DNA of 64,000 nt, taken from the NCBI RefSeq assembly GCF_900094835.1, contig NZ_FMAO01000005.1:50247-114246 (forward strand), in the 5' to 3' direction. The notes under the pieces were generated by a model. That model saw only the letters and a list, made by a program, of their open reading frames with translations. It ran no database searches and was not told the origin of the DNA. Positions 8,119-17,768 of the stretch are shown here, in pieces. The first letter of the stretch is position 1. Each line of letters begins with the position of its first letter. The position numbers and the translations under genes are program-made. The stretch comes from Weissella bombi. GTDB taxonomy: Bacteria; Bacillota; Bacilli; Lactobacillales; Lactobacillaceae.

Positions 8119-9489
8119 TTAATTTTTACGCTCAAGTACCGTTACTGATTCAATGTGCGTTGTTTGTGGGAATTGATCAACGGGTTGTACATCCCCCTTG
8201 ATTTCATAACCATTTTCTTCAAATTGTACAATGTCACGTACTAAGGTTGCCGGATTGCAGCTAATATAAACAATCTTCTTTGGTGCCATCTTAGCAGCTG
8301 CATCGATCAATTCAGGTGTCAATCCCTTACGTGGTGGATCAACGAAGATAACATCAGGTTTCAAGCCGTCTTGTTGCCAAGCAACCATCTTTTCTTCAGC
8401 TTTACCTAATTCAAATTTAACATTATGAACATTGTTCAAATCTGCATTACGCTTAGCATCATCGATAGCTGCAGGAACAACTTCAACACCGATAACTGAT
8501 TTAACCTTATCAGCAATCGTCAATGAAATTGTACCAATACCTGAATAAGCATCGATAACCGTTTCATCACCAGTCAATTCAGCTTTATCAGCCGCTAACT
8601 TGTACAAAACTTCAGTCGTTTGTGGGTTAACTTGGTAGAATGAATTTGGTCCAATAGCAAATGTCTTATCAAACAAAGTATCTTTAATAACCTTGTTTCC
8701 CCATAGGACATGGTTTACATCCCCTAGAATAACATTTGTCTTATCTTGGTTAACGTTTTGAATAATTGACGTTACTTCAGGCAAAGCATTCTTAATCTCT
8801 GGAATGATGATATTTGCACCAGGAATACGCTTTGAACGTGTTACCAAAACAACCATCATTTCATGTGAGTAGTAACCACGGCGAACCATGATGTTACGGA
8901 TAACACCTTTATGATTAACCTCATCATAGGCAGCCACGTGGAATTTACGCAAAATATCACGAATAATTACAATGGCCTTATCAATTTCAGGATCTTGAAT
9001 ATAGAAATCTTCAATTGGCATTAGGCGGTGTGAACCACGACGGAAGAATCCAGTTGTCAATTGACCTTTGATTTCACGTGCTGGAATTTGTGCCTTATTA
9101 CGGTAACCAGTTGGGTTTTCCATCCCAATTGTTGGGGCAACATTAACATCAACGTGTTGCTTACGGAACAACTCACTAATTTGTTGTTGCTTAAACTTTA
9201 ATTGTGCATCATATTTTAGATGTGCCAATGGTGCAATTCCCGTTGTTAGGGCTGCACTATTAACATCGTTATTACGGTTTGGGGATGCTTCTAACGTCTT
9301 TACAACACGTCCGAAAGCATAATTAGTTGTAACTTTAGTAATACCTACCCGAATTTTTTCTCCAGGCACTGCATTTGTTACGAAGATGGGAAAATCATTA
9401 ACCTTAACCACACCATTACCTTGGTAGGTTAGATCAATAACTTCAGCATCAAACTCTTGATTTTTAACCACTGGGGCTTTCTTCTTCAT
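8119..9489 (-). CDS. rlmCD: 23S rRNA (uracil-5-)-methyltransferase, RlmCD type
   Basis: A 456-residue protein of the RumA/TrmA family. Residues 10-65 form a TRAM RNA-binding domain (DLTYQGNGVVKVNDFPIFV). The methyltransferase part has the SAM site DAYSGIGTISLTIADK, the motif FVDPPRKGL, and the catalytic Cys in VYISCNPATLVRDI. Gram-positive enzymes of this type methylate U747 and/or U1939. The four-Cys iron-sulfur ligands of enterobacterial RumA are not seen in the N-terminal half, which fits the RlmCD rather than the RlmD form. Single gene with its own terminator. Confidence 0.9.
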   Translation of the reverse strand: MKKKAPVVKNQEFDAEVIDLTYQGNGVVKVNDFPIFVTNAVPGEKIRVGITKVTTNYAFGRVVKTLEASPNRNNDVNSAALTTGIAPLAHLKYDAQLKFKQQQISELFRKQHVDVNVAPTIGMENPTGYRNKAQIPAREIKGQLTTGFFRRGSHRLMPIEDFYIQDPEIDKAIVIIRDILRKFHVAAYDEVNHKGVIRNIMVRRGYYSHEMMVVLVTRSKRIPGANIIIPEIKNALPEVTSIIQNVNQDKTNVILGDVNHVLWGNKVIKDTLFDKTFAIGPNSFYQVNPQTTEVLYKLAADKAELTGDETVIDAYSGIGTISLTIADKVKSVIGVEVVPAAIDDAKRNADLNNVHNVKFELGKAEEKMVAWQQDGLKPDVIFVDPPRKGLTPELIDAAAKMAPKKIVYISCNPATLVRDIVQFEENGYEIKGDVQPVDQFPQTTHIESVTVLERKN

Positions 9490-9555
9490 TACTTTCTCCT
9501 TCTTTGGCCTTTGCGACGACCAACAATCATTTTATTGTATCATAGCCGACCGCAA

Positions 9556-9592
9556 ACAAAAACACTTAACTATCAATTAATAGCTAAGTGTC
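9556..9592 (-). terminator. Terminator of lemA-htpX
   Basis: On the minus strand ACACTTAGCTAT pairs with ATAGTTAAGTGT (one G-T pair), followed by TTTTTG. It begins shortly after the htpX stop. Confidence 0.8.
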
Positions 9593-9600
9593 TTAAAAAT

Positions 9601-10488
9601 TTACATTTTTTCTAACGCCGCAATCCGTTCTGACATCGGCGGATGCGTTGAAAATAAATTAGTTAATTTTTTTGTTTGTAAGGGATTTGAAATATATAGT
9701 GCTGCACTTTCAGGTGATACATTTTCATCTGACATTGGCTCGCTATTAGAAATCTTATTCAACGCCTGAATTAGACCTTGTGGGTTTCGGGTTAATTCAA
9801 CTGCACCAGCATCCGCCAAAAACTCACGATTTCTAGAGATGGCGAGTTGTACTAACGTTGCTGCTATTGGTGCCAAAACTAGCACTAAAATAGATGCAAT
9901 CATTGCAATTATATTCCCCTCTTTATCGTTATTACGACGATTACCACCAAAATACCAGAAATGCGTTCCAAAATTAGCTAGCATTGCAATTGCTGATGTC
10001 ATCGCAACAGCAATCGTCTGTAGGCGAATATCATAGTTACGAACGTGGGTCATTTCGTGAGCCATAACTCCCTCTAACTCTTCACGTGTTAACACCGATA
10101 AAATACCAGAGGTTGCCGCAACTGCCGCATGTTCTGGATCATTACCCGTTGCAAACGCATTAGGGCTTGGATCGTCAATAATAAATACTCGTGGCATTGG
10201 TACATTTGCTACTAAGGCCATATCTTCGACAATGTGCCATAAATCAGGTGCTTGATCCGCATTAGTTATTTCTTGCGCATGATTCATACTCATGACAACA
10301 TCAGTTGACTGACTAAACATGTAACCCGCGTAAACAATTCCTGTAATCAGCGCTATCACAACACCTGGAATCCATGCACTTAACAAATAATAACCCAATG
10401 CAGCACCAACAACTCCCATGAACAAAAAGAAACCAACAAATAACACAATCGTTTTGCGCTTATTTTTTGCAATTTGTTCAAATAACAT
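9601..10488 (-). CDS. htpX: Membrane zinc metalloprotease HtpX
   Basis: A 295-residue M48-family protease. Two N-terminal membrane segments (about 15-35 and 40-55) precede the catalytic motif [13 protein letters not shown] (HExxH), then two more hydrophobic segments and the third zinc ligand in [15 protein letters not shown]. The C-terminus ends with [17 protein letters not shown], a typical HtpX end. It degrades damaged membrane proteins. It follows lemA by 14 bp, and lemA-htpX is a common operon in lactic acid bacteria. Confidence 0.95.
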   Translation of the reverse strand: MLFEQIAKNKRKTIVLFVGFFLFMGVVGAALGYYLLSAWIPGVVIALITGIVYAGYMFSQSTDVVMSMNHAQEITNADQAPDLWHIVEDMALVANVPMPRVFIIDDPSPNAFATGNDPEHAAVAATSGILSVLTREELEGVMAHEMTHVRNYDIRLQTIAVAMTSAIAMLANFGTHFWYFGGNRRNNDKEGNIIAMIASILVLVLAPIAATLVQLAISRNREFLADAGAVELTRNPQGLIQALNKISNSEPMSDENVSPESAALYISNPLQTKKLTNLFSTHPPMSERIAALEKM

Positions 10489-10502
10489 CGTTATTTACCT
10501 CT

Positions 10503-11072
10503 TTATAGTCCATTTTCATCAAATGATACTTTAGTAACCTCACGCTCTTCAGCTGGTGTCTCTAAGAATTCACTTGGCTTAAAGCTGTGTACCTTAGCCA
10601 CCAAATTAGTTGGGAAAGATTGTAGCTTTGTATTATAGTTAGCAGTTGTTGTATTAAACAATTGACGAGAATAAGCAATTTTATTTTCAGTATTGCTTAG
10701 TTCTTCCATCAATTTATTATATTGATTTGACGCCCTTAAATCAGGATAAGACTCCGCTACAGCGAAAATAGACTTTAACCCATTTGTTAGTTGGTCAGAC
10801 AATTCCATTGTTTTTTGGTGATCATTTGTTGGTGTCTGCGTAATTGCATTACGTAAACCAACCACCTTCTCTAAAGTTCCCTGTTCAAACTTAGCTGAAC
10901 CCTTTACCGTTTCAACTAAATTGGGAATTAAATCATTACGTCGCTTTAATTGTACGTCAATTTGGCTCCATGATTCTTGTGTCCGCATACGTGCTTGCAC
11001 AAGCCCATTATAAATTCCTATCCATAACAGAATTATAACTACTATTACACCGAAAATAATCCATCCAATCAT
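10503..11072 (-). CDS. lemA: LemA family membrane protein
   Basis: A 189-residue protein with one N-terminal membrane helix (residues 3-22) followed by the highly conserved LemA helical domain: [22 protein letters not shown] and later [20 protein letters not shown] and [12 protein letters not shown] (parts of longer motifs). The biochemical role is not settled. It is the first gene of a two-gene operon with htpX, which suggests a role in membrane-protein quality control or envelope upkeep. Confidence 0.9.
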   Translation of the reverse strand: MIGWIIFGVIVVIILLWIGIYNGLVQARMRTQESWSQIDVQLKRRNDLIPNLVETVKGSAKFEQGTLEKVVGLRNAITQTPTNDHQKTMELSDQLTNGLKSIFAVAESYPDLRASNQYNKLMEELSNTENKIAYSRQLFNTTTANYNTKLQSFPTNLVAKVHSFKPSEFLETPAEEREVTKVSFDENGL

Positions 11073-11172
11073 CGCTTTCTCCTATCTTAATACTAGTTTT
11101 AAATCACTATTTTATTTAAGTACATTGTACCATGTATAAAAAAAGACATGAAATTTAATTTTTTCTATTCAT

Positions 11173-11205
11173 AAAAAGCCGAAACATTTCTGCTTCGGCT
11201 TTTTT
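11173..11205. terminator. Terminator after pgm
   Basis: AAAAAGCCGAA and TTCGGCTTTTTT form a stem around an ACATTTCTGC loop region, with T-runs on both strands. It ends pgm on the minus strand. Confidence 0.85.
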
Positions 11206-11226
11206 GATTATTTAACTGATTGGTAT

Positions 11227-12951
11227 TTACTTAACGTATTCTGCAAGAGATGCTTGAATCGCCGCTAATTTTTGATCAGCAACTTTCTGTGTTTCACCCT
11301 TAGTACCAACATATAGCTTAATCTTTGGCTCGGTACCCGAAGGACGAACAGCTACCCACGAACCATCAGCCAACCAATACTTCAACACATTCGCCTTTGG
11401 TAAGGTCAACGTTGTTTCAACACCAGTTTGTGTATCTGTTTGTACTTGTAGCGCAAAATCGGCCACTTCAGTAACTGTAACATCGCCCAAAGCCACTGGT
11501 TGTTCAGAACGGAACTTTGCCATCAAATCAGCAATCTTATCGGCACCATCAATTCCTTTGAAGGTCAACGATTGTGTATTTTCAACAAAGTATCCATACT
11601 CATTAAACAAATCTTGCAAACCGTCATATAAAGTCTTACCTAATGACTTGTAGTATGCTGCTACTTCTGCCAACAAAACAGTTGCTTGAATTGAATCTTT
11701 ATCACGGGCAAATGACTTAACCAAGTATCCATACGATTCTTCAAAACCAAACAAGAAAGTATGCTCATGGGTTTCTTCATAACTTTGAATTTGTTCAGCG
11801 ATATACTTGAACCCTGTTAGTACATTGATTGTTTCAATGTTAAAGCTTTTAGCAATATCAGCAGCAAATTCTGAAGACACAATCGACTTTACCAACACAC
11901 CATTAGCTGGTAAAGTACCAGCAGCCTTCTTGGCTGTTAACAAGTAATTTAACAACAAAGCACCAATCTGGTTTCCTGTTAATAGTTGGTAATCACCTGA
12001 TGGTAAGCGGACAGCTGTTCCCATACGATCAGCATCGGGATCAACACCAATAACAACATCAGCCCCTTGCTCTTTTGCCAAGGCAATACCCATAGCTAAT
12101 GCATCAGGGTCTTCGGGGTTTGGTAACTTTACCGTTGGAAAATCACCATCGGGCTTTTCCTGCTCAGGAACAATTGTGACATTTTTAAATCCCGCATTAG
12201 CTAAAGCTTGGCCAGCGATTAAAGCACCCGTTCCATGCAATGGTGAATAAACAAGTTTCATATCACTACCAACTTTATTCACCAAATCTTGGTCAACTGT
12301 GACATTTTTGACCTCAGCTAAGTAAGCATCATCAACATCCTTACCGATCGTTACTAACAAGCCGGCTGCTTCTAATTCTGCTTGTGGTTTAACCGGTACA
12401 GTAAACATATCTGCTTCACGAATTGATGCCGTAATAATATCTGATTCCTTTGGTGGCATTTGACCACCATCTTCACCATAAATTTTGTAACCGTTGTATT
12501 CTTTTGGATTATGTGATGCTGTAATCATAATACCAGCATAGGCATTAAAATGACGTACCGTAAATGATAACTCCGGTGTTGGGCGTAGTGATTCGAAAAC
12601 ATAAGCCTTAATACCATGTGCACCAAGAACTTTTGCTGATTCAAAAGCAAACTCTTGTGAAAAATGACGTGAATCATATGAAATTGCAACCCCACGTTGC
12701 TTCACATCATCAGACAAAGAATCCATCAAACTAGCTAACCCTTCAGTTGCTTGACGCACCGTATAAATATTCATACGGTTAATACCAGCCCCTAGCAGAC
12801 CACGCATACCAGCAGTTCCAAATGATAGTGGTTGATAGAAAGCATCCTCAGCTTGCTTGTCATCATTAGCTAATGCGGCCATCTCTGTTTGTAAATATTC
12901 TGGCAAATCCGTGCGTTCTGCCCATACTTGATAGTTTTCTTGCCAAGTCAT
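11227..12951 (-). CDS. pgm: Alpha-phosphoglucomutase / phosphomannomutase family enzyme
   Basis: At 574 residues this fits the Gram-positive alpha-phosphoglucomutase (PgcA/PgmA) group. The phosphoserine loop is IMITASHNPKEYNGYK, the metal-binding loop is GVDPDADRMG, the sugar loop is FGFEESYGYL, and the phosphate loop is VRPSGTEPKIKLY. It interconverts glucose 1-phosphate and glucose 6-phosphate for cell-wall and polysaccharide precursors. The ATG has an AAAGGAG site. It is followed by its own terminator, and rpiA lies 75 bp upstream on the same strand. Confidence 0.95.
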   Translation of the reverse strand: MTWQENYQVWAERTDLPEYLQTEMAALANDDKQAEDAFYQPLSFGTAGMRGLLGAGINRMNIYTVRQATEGLASLMDSLSDDVKQRGVAISYDSRHFSQEFAFESAKVLGAHGIKAYVFESLRPTPELSFTVRHFNAYAGIMITASHNPKEYNGYKIYGEDGGQMPPKESDIITASIREADMFTVPVKPQAELEAAGLLVTIGKDVDDAYLAEVKNVTVDQDLVNKVGSDMKLVYSPLHGTGALIAGQALANAGFKNVTIVPEQEKPDGDFPTVKLPNPEDPDALAMGIALAKEQGADVVIGVDPDADRMGTAVRLPSGDYQLLTGNQIGALLLNYLLTAKKAAGTLPANGVLVKSIVSSEFAADIAKSFNIETINVLTGFKYIAEQIQSYEETHEHTFLFGFEESYGYLVKSFARDKDSIQATVLLAEVAAYYKSLGKTLYDGLQDLFNEYGYFVENTQSLTFKGIDGADKIADLMAKFRSEQPVALGDVTVTEVADFALQVQTDTQTGVETTLTLPKANVLKYWLADGSWVAVRPSGTEPKIKLYVGTKGETQKVADQKLAAIQASLAEYVK

Positions 12952-13026
12952 CTTAATCGTATCTCCTTTATTACTTTCATATTCCCCAACATAACTAAGT
13001 TTAATTGTACCATAGGATGATTGTAT

Positions 13027-13734
13027 TTAATTATCGAACAATTTATCAGGATGTTTAGTAATTATTTTTAGTTGCTCACCACCAATAATCACCTCATCAA
13101 CAATATTTAAAAACAAACCATGTTCAACAACACCAACGGTTTGCTCTAAAAAGTAAGCCAAACTTTTTGGATGATTAATTCGTTCTAATGTTAAATCAAT
13201 AATGTAATTACCGGCATCAGTTGTTAACCGTTCACCAGTTTCAGTACGCCGAAACAACGGTTGTAAATCCGCTTCATCAAATCGTTTAAACAGTTGATGA
13301 CTACCATAAGGAACAACTTCAACTGGTAACGGGAACTGACCTATAACGTCATGATATTTAGATTCATCAATAATCCACACATTTTTATGCGCGTTTAAAG
13401 CAACAATCTTTTCAAATAATAACGCTGCACCGCCACCTTTAATACCATTAAAGGCACTATCAACTTCATCAGCCCCATCAATTGTTAAATCAATATAAGG
13501 CACCTCGTCAACTGATGACAGTTTAATTCCCAAAGCTTTTGCCAATGATGATGTTTTGGATGATGTCGTTACACCAATAATATCTAAACCTTCAATATTA
13601 ATTCGTTGCGCCAATGCTTCAATAAAAAAACGAACTGTTGACCCCGTTCCTAAACCAACAACCATGTTATCTTCAATTAAACTAGCCGCATATTCCCCTG
13701 CTTGCTTTTTATATAGTGTCTGTTTGTCTGCCAT
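13027..13734 (-). CDS. rpiA: Ribose-5-phosphate isomerase A
   Basis: A 235-residue RpiA. Key segments are VGLGTGSTVRFFIEAL (phosphate loop), TIDGADEVDSAFNGIKGGGAALLFEKI (the catalytic Asp and Lys region, quoted by its ends IDGADEVD and KGGGAALL), and VEVVPYG. It converts ribose 5-phosphate and ribulose 5-phosphate in the pentose phosphate/phosphoketolase pathway, which is central in a heterofermentative organism. The gene is preceded by an AGGAGAACGTGCA site and a terminator shared with the fatty-acid operon. Confidence 0.95.
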   Translation of the reverse strand: MADKQTLYKKQAGEYAASLIEDNMVVGLGTGSTVRFFIEALAQRINIEGLDIIGVTTSSKTSSLAKALGIKLSSVDEVPYIDLTIDGADEVDSAFNGIKGGGAALLFEKIVALNAHKNVWIIDESKYHDVIGQFPLPVEVVPYGSHQLFKRFDEADLQPLFRRTETGERLTTDAGNYIIDLTLERINHPKSLAYFLEQTVGVVEHGLFLNIVDEVIIGGEQLKIITKHPDKLFDN

Positions 13735-13797
13735 TGCACGTTCTCCTAATAGACCTCTAATACTGTAATTTTAAAGCTAAATGGACTAAAAAGATAC

Positions 13798-13835
13798 AAA
13801 AAAAGCTGAGGTAGTAATCCTACCTCAGCTTTTTA
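13798..13835. terminator. Terminator at the end of the fatty-acid operon
   Basis: AAAAGCTGAGGTAG and CTACCTCAGCTTTT form a perfect 14-bp stem around TAATC-type loop bases, flanked by A and T runs. It lies directly after the accA stop and upstream of rpiA. Confidence 0.9.
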
Positions 13836-13837
13836 GA

Positions 13838-14623
13838 TTAAAATTTTCTAAAACGTGCTCGACGTTGTGCCAACAATTTTTCAGCAGGCATATCCGCCAA
13901 TTTAACAATCTCTTCATCCAACTTAGCGCGGATTAATGAGAATACACGTGAATGTGAACGACTTTCTGGCACAATATATTCAATAATATGTTTAGCTAAT
14001 AAGTCGTTAGGCGTTAAGCCCATAACTTCTGCTGCTTCATCATGGCGTTTAGCATCTTTCCAAAGAATTGATGCAAAACCTTCTGGTGAAAGCACTGAAT
14101 AAGTTGAATTTTGGAACATCCAAACTTGGTCAGTTGTTGCTAATGCCAACGCACCACCAGATCCTCCTTCACCATAAATAATGGCAATCATTGGAACTGG
14201 TAACTTCAAACTTTCAAGAATGCTCTGTGCAATTGCGTCACCTTGACCTTGGTCCTCAGCTGTTTTACCAGGAAAAGCACCAGGAGTATTAATGAATGTA
14301 ATGATTGGACGGCCAAATTTAGCCGCCTGCTTCATTAAACGTTCCGCTTTACGATAACCGTAAGGCTCTGGCGAACCATTACGCTTAGCAAGCTTATCCT
14401 TAATATCGACCCCTTTATCAATCGCAATAACCGTCACAGGACGTCCATTTAAGTTAGCTAGCCCACCAATAACACTTTCATCATCGCCGGCATACCGATC
14501 ACCATGTAACTCAAAGAAATCAGTAAAAATACCATTAATAATTTCACGCGCCATAAAACGATCTTCACGTGATCGCTTTACAATTTGTACAGGCGTCAAC
14601 TCACGTCTAAATAAATTTACCAT
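13838..14623 (-). CDS. accA: Acetyl-CoA carboxylase carboxyltransferase subunit alpha
   Basis: A 261-residue AccA, shorter at the N-terminus than the enterobacterial protein but usual for lactic acid bacteria. Conserved segments include DRYAGDDESVIGGLAN, PFI-type strand IITFINTPGAFPGK and IYGEGGSGGALALA, which form the crotonase-fold site. With AccD it transfers carboxyl from biotin to acetyl-CoA, making malonyl-CoA. It is the last gene of the fab operon and starts 3 bp after accD. Confidence 0.95.
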   Translation of the reverse strand: MVNLFRRELTPVQIVKRSREDRFMAREIINGIFTDFFELHGDRYAGDDESVIGGLANLNGRPVTVIAIDKGVDIKDKLAKRNGSPEPYGYRKAERLMKQAAKFGRPIITFINTPGAFPGKTAEDQGQGDAIAQSILESLKLPVPMIAIIYGEGGSGGALALATTDQVWMFQNSTYSVLSPEGFASILWKDAKRHDEAAEVMGLTPNDLLAKHIIEYIVPESRSHSRVFSLIRAKLDEEIVKLADMPAEKLLAQRRARFRKF

Positions 14624-14625
14624 GA

Positions 14626-15471
14626 TTAACGTCCTCCCTGTGGTTGGTGAAACTTAACCAATTGTGACAAAACATGTGTTAAATCTTTACGTTGCACAAC
14701 GGCATCAATAAAGCCATTTTCTAGCACTGTTTCAGCACGCTGGAAATCCTTAGGTACCTTTTCATGAATTGTCTGTTCGATAACACGCTTACCAGCAAAT
14801 CCAACTAATGCATGTGGTTCTGCTAATGTAACATCCCCTTGCATAGCAAACGAAGCAGTCACACCACCAGTTGTTGGGTCAGTCAAAACAACAAAGTATG
14901 GTAACTTTGCTTCTTGATGAGCCGCCACGGCACCTGAAACCTTAGCCATTTGCATTAGTGAATCAATACCTTCTTGCATACGGGCACCACCAGAAGCCGT
15001 AAAGAGCACAACTGGTAGCTTTTGACTCGTTGCTTTTTCAAACAACTTCGTAATCTTCTCACCGGTTACGGTTCCTAAAGAACCCATCATAAAGTAAGAA
15101 TCCATAATCCCTAATGCCACAGTTTCATCATCCAATACGGCTTTTCCAGTCAAAACAGCCTCTTTTAAATTGGTTTGTGACTTAGCACGAGCCAACTTAT
15201 CAGCATAACCAGGAAAATCAGGATCAGCTAATGTTAAATCAGCATCCCATTCTTCAAAAGAATCCGTCATTAAATGTACACGTTCATATGCTTGCAAACG
15301 GAACCCATAACCACACTTAGGACATACACGTTCTTTTCCTAACTGCTTAGAGTATAGTTGTTCACCACAATAAGGACATGCCAAAAATAAACCATCTGGT
15401 ATTTGATCATCAATATGCGCATCTTTTTTGATTTTGGGTAGTTTGACATTCGCATGACTAAATAAATCCAT
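14626..15471 (-). CDS. accD: Acetyl-CoA carboxylase carboxyltransferase subunit beta
   Basis: A 281-residue AccD. A four-cysteine zinc ribbon is visible at about 32-57 (LACPYCGEQLY and RVCPKCGYGF). The crotonase-fold core has FTASGGARMQEG and DPTTGGVTASFAMQGD. It partners AccA. It lies between accC and accA with short spacing, so expression is coupled within the operon. Confidence 0.95.
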   Translation of the reverse strand: MDLFSHANVKLPKIKKDAHIDDQIPDGLFLACPYCGEQLYSKQLGKERVCPKCGYGFRLQAYERVHLMTDSFEEWDADLTLADPDFPGYADKLARAKSQTNLKEAVLTGKAVLDDETVALGIMDSYFMMGSLGTVTGEKITKLFEKATSQKLPVVLFTASGGARMQEGIDSLMQMAKVSGAVAAHQEAKLPYFVVLTDPTTGGVTASFAMQGDVTLAEPHALVGFAGKRVIEQTIHEKVPKDFQRAETVLENGFIDAVVQRKDLTHVLSQLVKFHQPQGGR

Positions 15472-15481
15472 CTCTTGCCTC

Positions 15482-16858
15482 CTACTTGTCAGCTGTTAAT
15501 GTTTTTTGCCAAGCTGGTAAAAAGTCATGTTCTAGATATTGCGTTGTGAACAAACCTTCAGCAACACCAGCGTCATTTAACAAGGCTTCTTGGAAAGCGG
15601 CATTAGTGTTAACACCATCGATGACCAATTCATCCAAAACACGCTTCATCTTAACAACCGCTTCATCACGATTGTTACCATGCACTAACAATTTTCCAAT
15701 CATTGAATCATAGAATGGTTGAATAATATCACCAGAATAAATTGCTGAATCAATTCGAATACCAGGACCACCAGTTGGTAAGAATACAAACTTCACCTTT
15801 CCAGCACTTGGCGCAAAGCCACGTTCTGGTTGTTCAGCATTTAGACGAACTTCAATAGCATGACCACTAACTTTAACGTCAGATTGTTGCATAGTTAAAG
15901 TTTCACCCGCTGCCACTTGAATTTGCATCTTAATTAAATCAACATTTGTGACCATTTCCGTTACTGGGTGCTCAACTTGAATACGTGTATTCATTTCCAT
16001 AAAGTAGAAATTACCATCATGGTCTTCCAAGAATTCAAGCGTTCCAGTATTTTCATAATCCAAAGCATTAACAGCTCGTGTTGCAATACCACCTAATTCA
16101 TCACGCATTGCTTGCGTAACGCCAACGGCTGGACTTTCTTCCATAACCTTTTGGTTGTTACGTTGTAATGAACAATTACGTTCTGGGAAGTAAATAACAT
16201 TACCTTGTTGATCACGAATAATTTGCATTTCGATATGACGTACATTTGTCATAACTTTTTCTACATACATGTGACCATCACCAAAGGCGGCTTTGGCCTC
16301 ATGTTGTGCATCATCAAATTTATCCGCTAATTCATCTTCAGCGTACACAAAGCGCATACCTTTACCACCACCACCAGCGGCAGCTTTTAATAGTAGAGGA
16401 TATCCGATGCGTTCACCAATTTTTTGAGCCTCGCCGGCATTATGAATAAAGCCTTCAGAACCTGGAATAACTGGCACACCAGCTTCACGCATAGATTCAC
16501 GCGCATTAGCCTTGTTACCCATTAATTCCAAAACCTTAGGACTTGGACCAATCCATTTAATACCAACTGCTCCAACCATCTCAGCAAAGGCTTCATTTTC
16601 TGATAAGAAACCATAACCAGGATGGATTGCTTCGGCACCAGTCAAAAGTGCAGCACTTAAAATATTTTTCATATTTAAGTAACTATCTTTTGATCTAGGA
16701 CCACCTACAGCAATTGCCTCATCAGCTAGTCGCACATGTAGGCTATCCGCATCTGCTGAAGAATAGATGGCAACAGACTTGATGCCCATCTCCTTCAACG
16801 TTCGAATAATACGAACCGCGATTTCACCACGATTTGCCACTAAAACTTTTTTGAACAT
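15482..16858 (-). CDS. accC: Biotin carboxylase
   Basis: A 458-residue biotin carboxylase from the ATG at 16858 (MFKKVLVANRGEIAVRI), which has TTGGAG upstream; an in-frame TTG four codons earlier is less likely. The ATP-grasp glycine loop is KAAAGGGGKGMR, and the catalytic segment is EMNTRIQVEHPVTE. It carboxylates biotin on AccB using ATP and bicarbonate. It sits between fabZ2 and accD in the operon. Confidence 0.95.
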   Translation of the reverse strand: MFKKVLVANRGEIAVRIIRTLKEMGIKSVAIYSSADADSLHVRLADEAIAVGGPRSKDSYLNMKNILSAALLTGAEAIHPGYGFLSENEAFAEMVGAVGIKWIGPSPKVLELMGNKANARESMREAGVPVIPGSEGFIHNAGEAQKIGERIGYPLLLKAAAGGGGKGMRFVYAEDELADKFDDAQHEAKAAFGDGHMYVEKVMTNVRHIEMQIIRDQQGNVIYFPERNCSLQRNNQKVMEESPAVGVTQAMRDELGGIATRAVNALDYENTGTLEFLEDHDGNFYFMEMNTRIQVEHPVTEMVTNVDLIKMQIQVAAGETLTMQQSDVKVSGHAIEVRLNAEQPERGFAPSAGKVKFVFLPTGGPGIRIDSAIYSGDIIQPFYDSMIGKLLVHGNNRDEAVVKMKRVLDELVIDGVNTNAAFQEALLNDAGVAEGLFTTQYLEHDFLPAWQKTLTADK

Positions 16859-16859
16859 A

Positions 16860-17291
16860 TTAATCTCCAACTATAAACGTTAAGTCGGCTGTCGTGACAC
16901 GCTTGCCATTGACATAAGCCGTTCCTTTACCTTCTCCAATTGGGCCACGCAAACGTGTTAGTTTCACTTCCAAACGTAATTGGTCACCAGGGCGAACCAT
17001 CTTACGGAAACGTGCCTTCTTAATACCACCAAAGTAAGCAGTCTTACCCTTATACTCAGGCATTGAAAGCAATACAACAGCACCTGTTTGTGCTAAGGCT
17101 TCAATCGTTAAGTTACCAGGGAAAGTTGGGTCACCAGGAAAATGTCCTTGGAAAATTTCTTCGTTAACTGAGACATTCTTGATAGCAACAGCACTTTCAC
17201 CAGGAACTAGTTCCTCAACTGTATCCAACATCAACATTGGGTAACGATGAGGTAAAATTTCTTGAATTTGTTGTGTATTCAATACTGACAT
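16860..17291 (-). CDS. fabZ: 3-hydroxyacyl-ACP dehydratase FabZ (second copy)
   Basis: A 143-residue hotdog-fold dehydratase. The active-site His lies in GHFPGDPTFPGN and the catalytic Glu in TIEALAQTGA. Ordinary length for FabZ. It lies between accB and accC, the position of the housekeeping fabZ in lactic acid bacteria. A paralogue lies at the start of the same operon (23481-23942), so one copy may carry the isomerase role of a FabN-type enzyme; sequence alone does not settle which. Confidence 0.92.
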   Translation of the reverse strand: MSVLNTQQIQEILPHRYPMLMLDTVEELVPGESAVAIKNVSVNEEIFQGHFPGDPTFPGNLTIEALAQTGAVVLLSMPEYKGKTAYFGGIKKARFRKMVRPGDQLRLEVKLTRLRGPIGEGKGTAYVNGKRVTTADLTFIVGD

Positions 17292-17303
17292 TTCAAATTC
17301 TCC

Positions 17304-17768
17304 TTATGCATCAGGTTGGATACGGAACAAAGCGTGTCCGTAATCAACAACATCTTCCTCTTCAACCAAGATTTCCTTAACAGTTCCAGAAACCTCACTC
17401 TTAACAGGAGTCATTAACTTCATTGCTTCAATAATCGCAACTTGTTCACCAACACTAACGTGATCACCAACTTCTTTAAAGGCCGGTGCATCTGGCTTTG
17501 GCTTTAGGTAAACCGTTCCAACCAATGATGCTTCAATTAAGACACTGTTATCAGTACCCAAATCAGCCGTTCCTTCAGCCGTCTTTGACTCCGCTACAGC
17601 TGGTTGTGCTGCTGGCACAACTGACTGTGGTGCAGCTACAACTGGTTGTGACATCTCATTCTTACTCAAATGTAAATTGAAATCTTCCGCTTGTAATGAA
17701 AACTCACGTAGCGAACTATTTTCTAAATCTTGCATCAAAGTTCGAATTTCATCTAATTGCAAATCCAT
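17304..17768 (-). CDS. accB: Biotin carboxyl carrier protein of acetyl-CoA carboxylase
   Basis: A 154-residue BCCP. The C-terminal biotinyl domain carries the biotinylation motif IEAMKLMTPV, with the Lys being the biotin attachment site. A proline/alanine-rich linker at about 45-80 joins it to the N-terminal region. I start at the ATG at 17768 (GGAGCGAGAATTA upstream), which overlaps the fabF stop by 1 nt and implies translational coupling. Confidence 0.95.
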   Translation of the reverse strand: MDLQLDEIRTLMQDLENSSLREFSLQAEDFNLHLSKNEMSQPVVAAPQSVVPAAQPAVAESKTAEGTADLGTDNSVLIEASLVGTVYLKPKPDAPAFKEVGDHVSVGEQVAIIEAMKLMTPVKSEVSGTVKEILVEEEDVVDYGHALFRIQPDA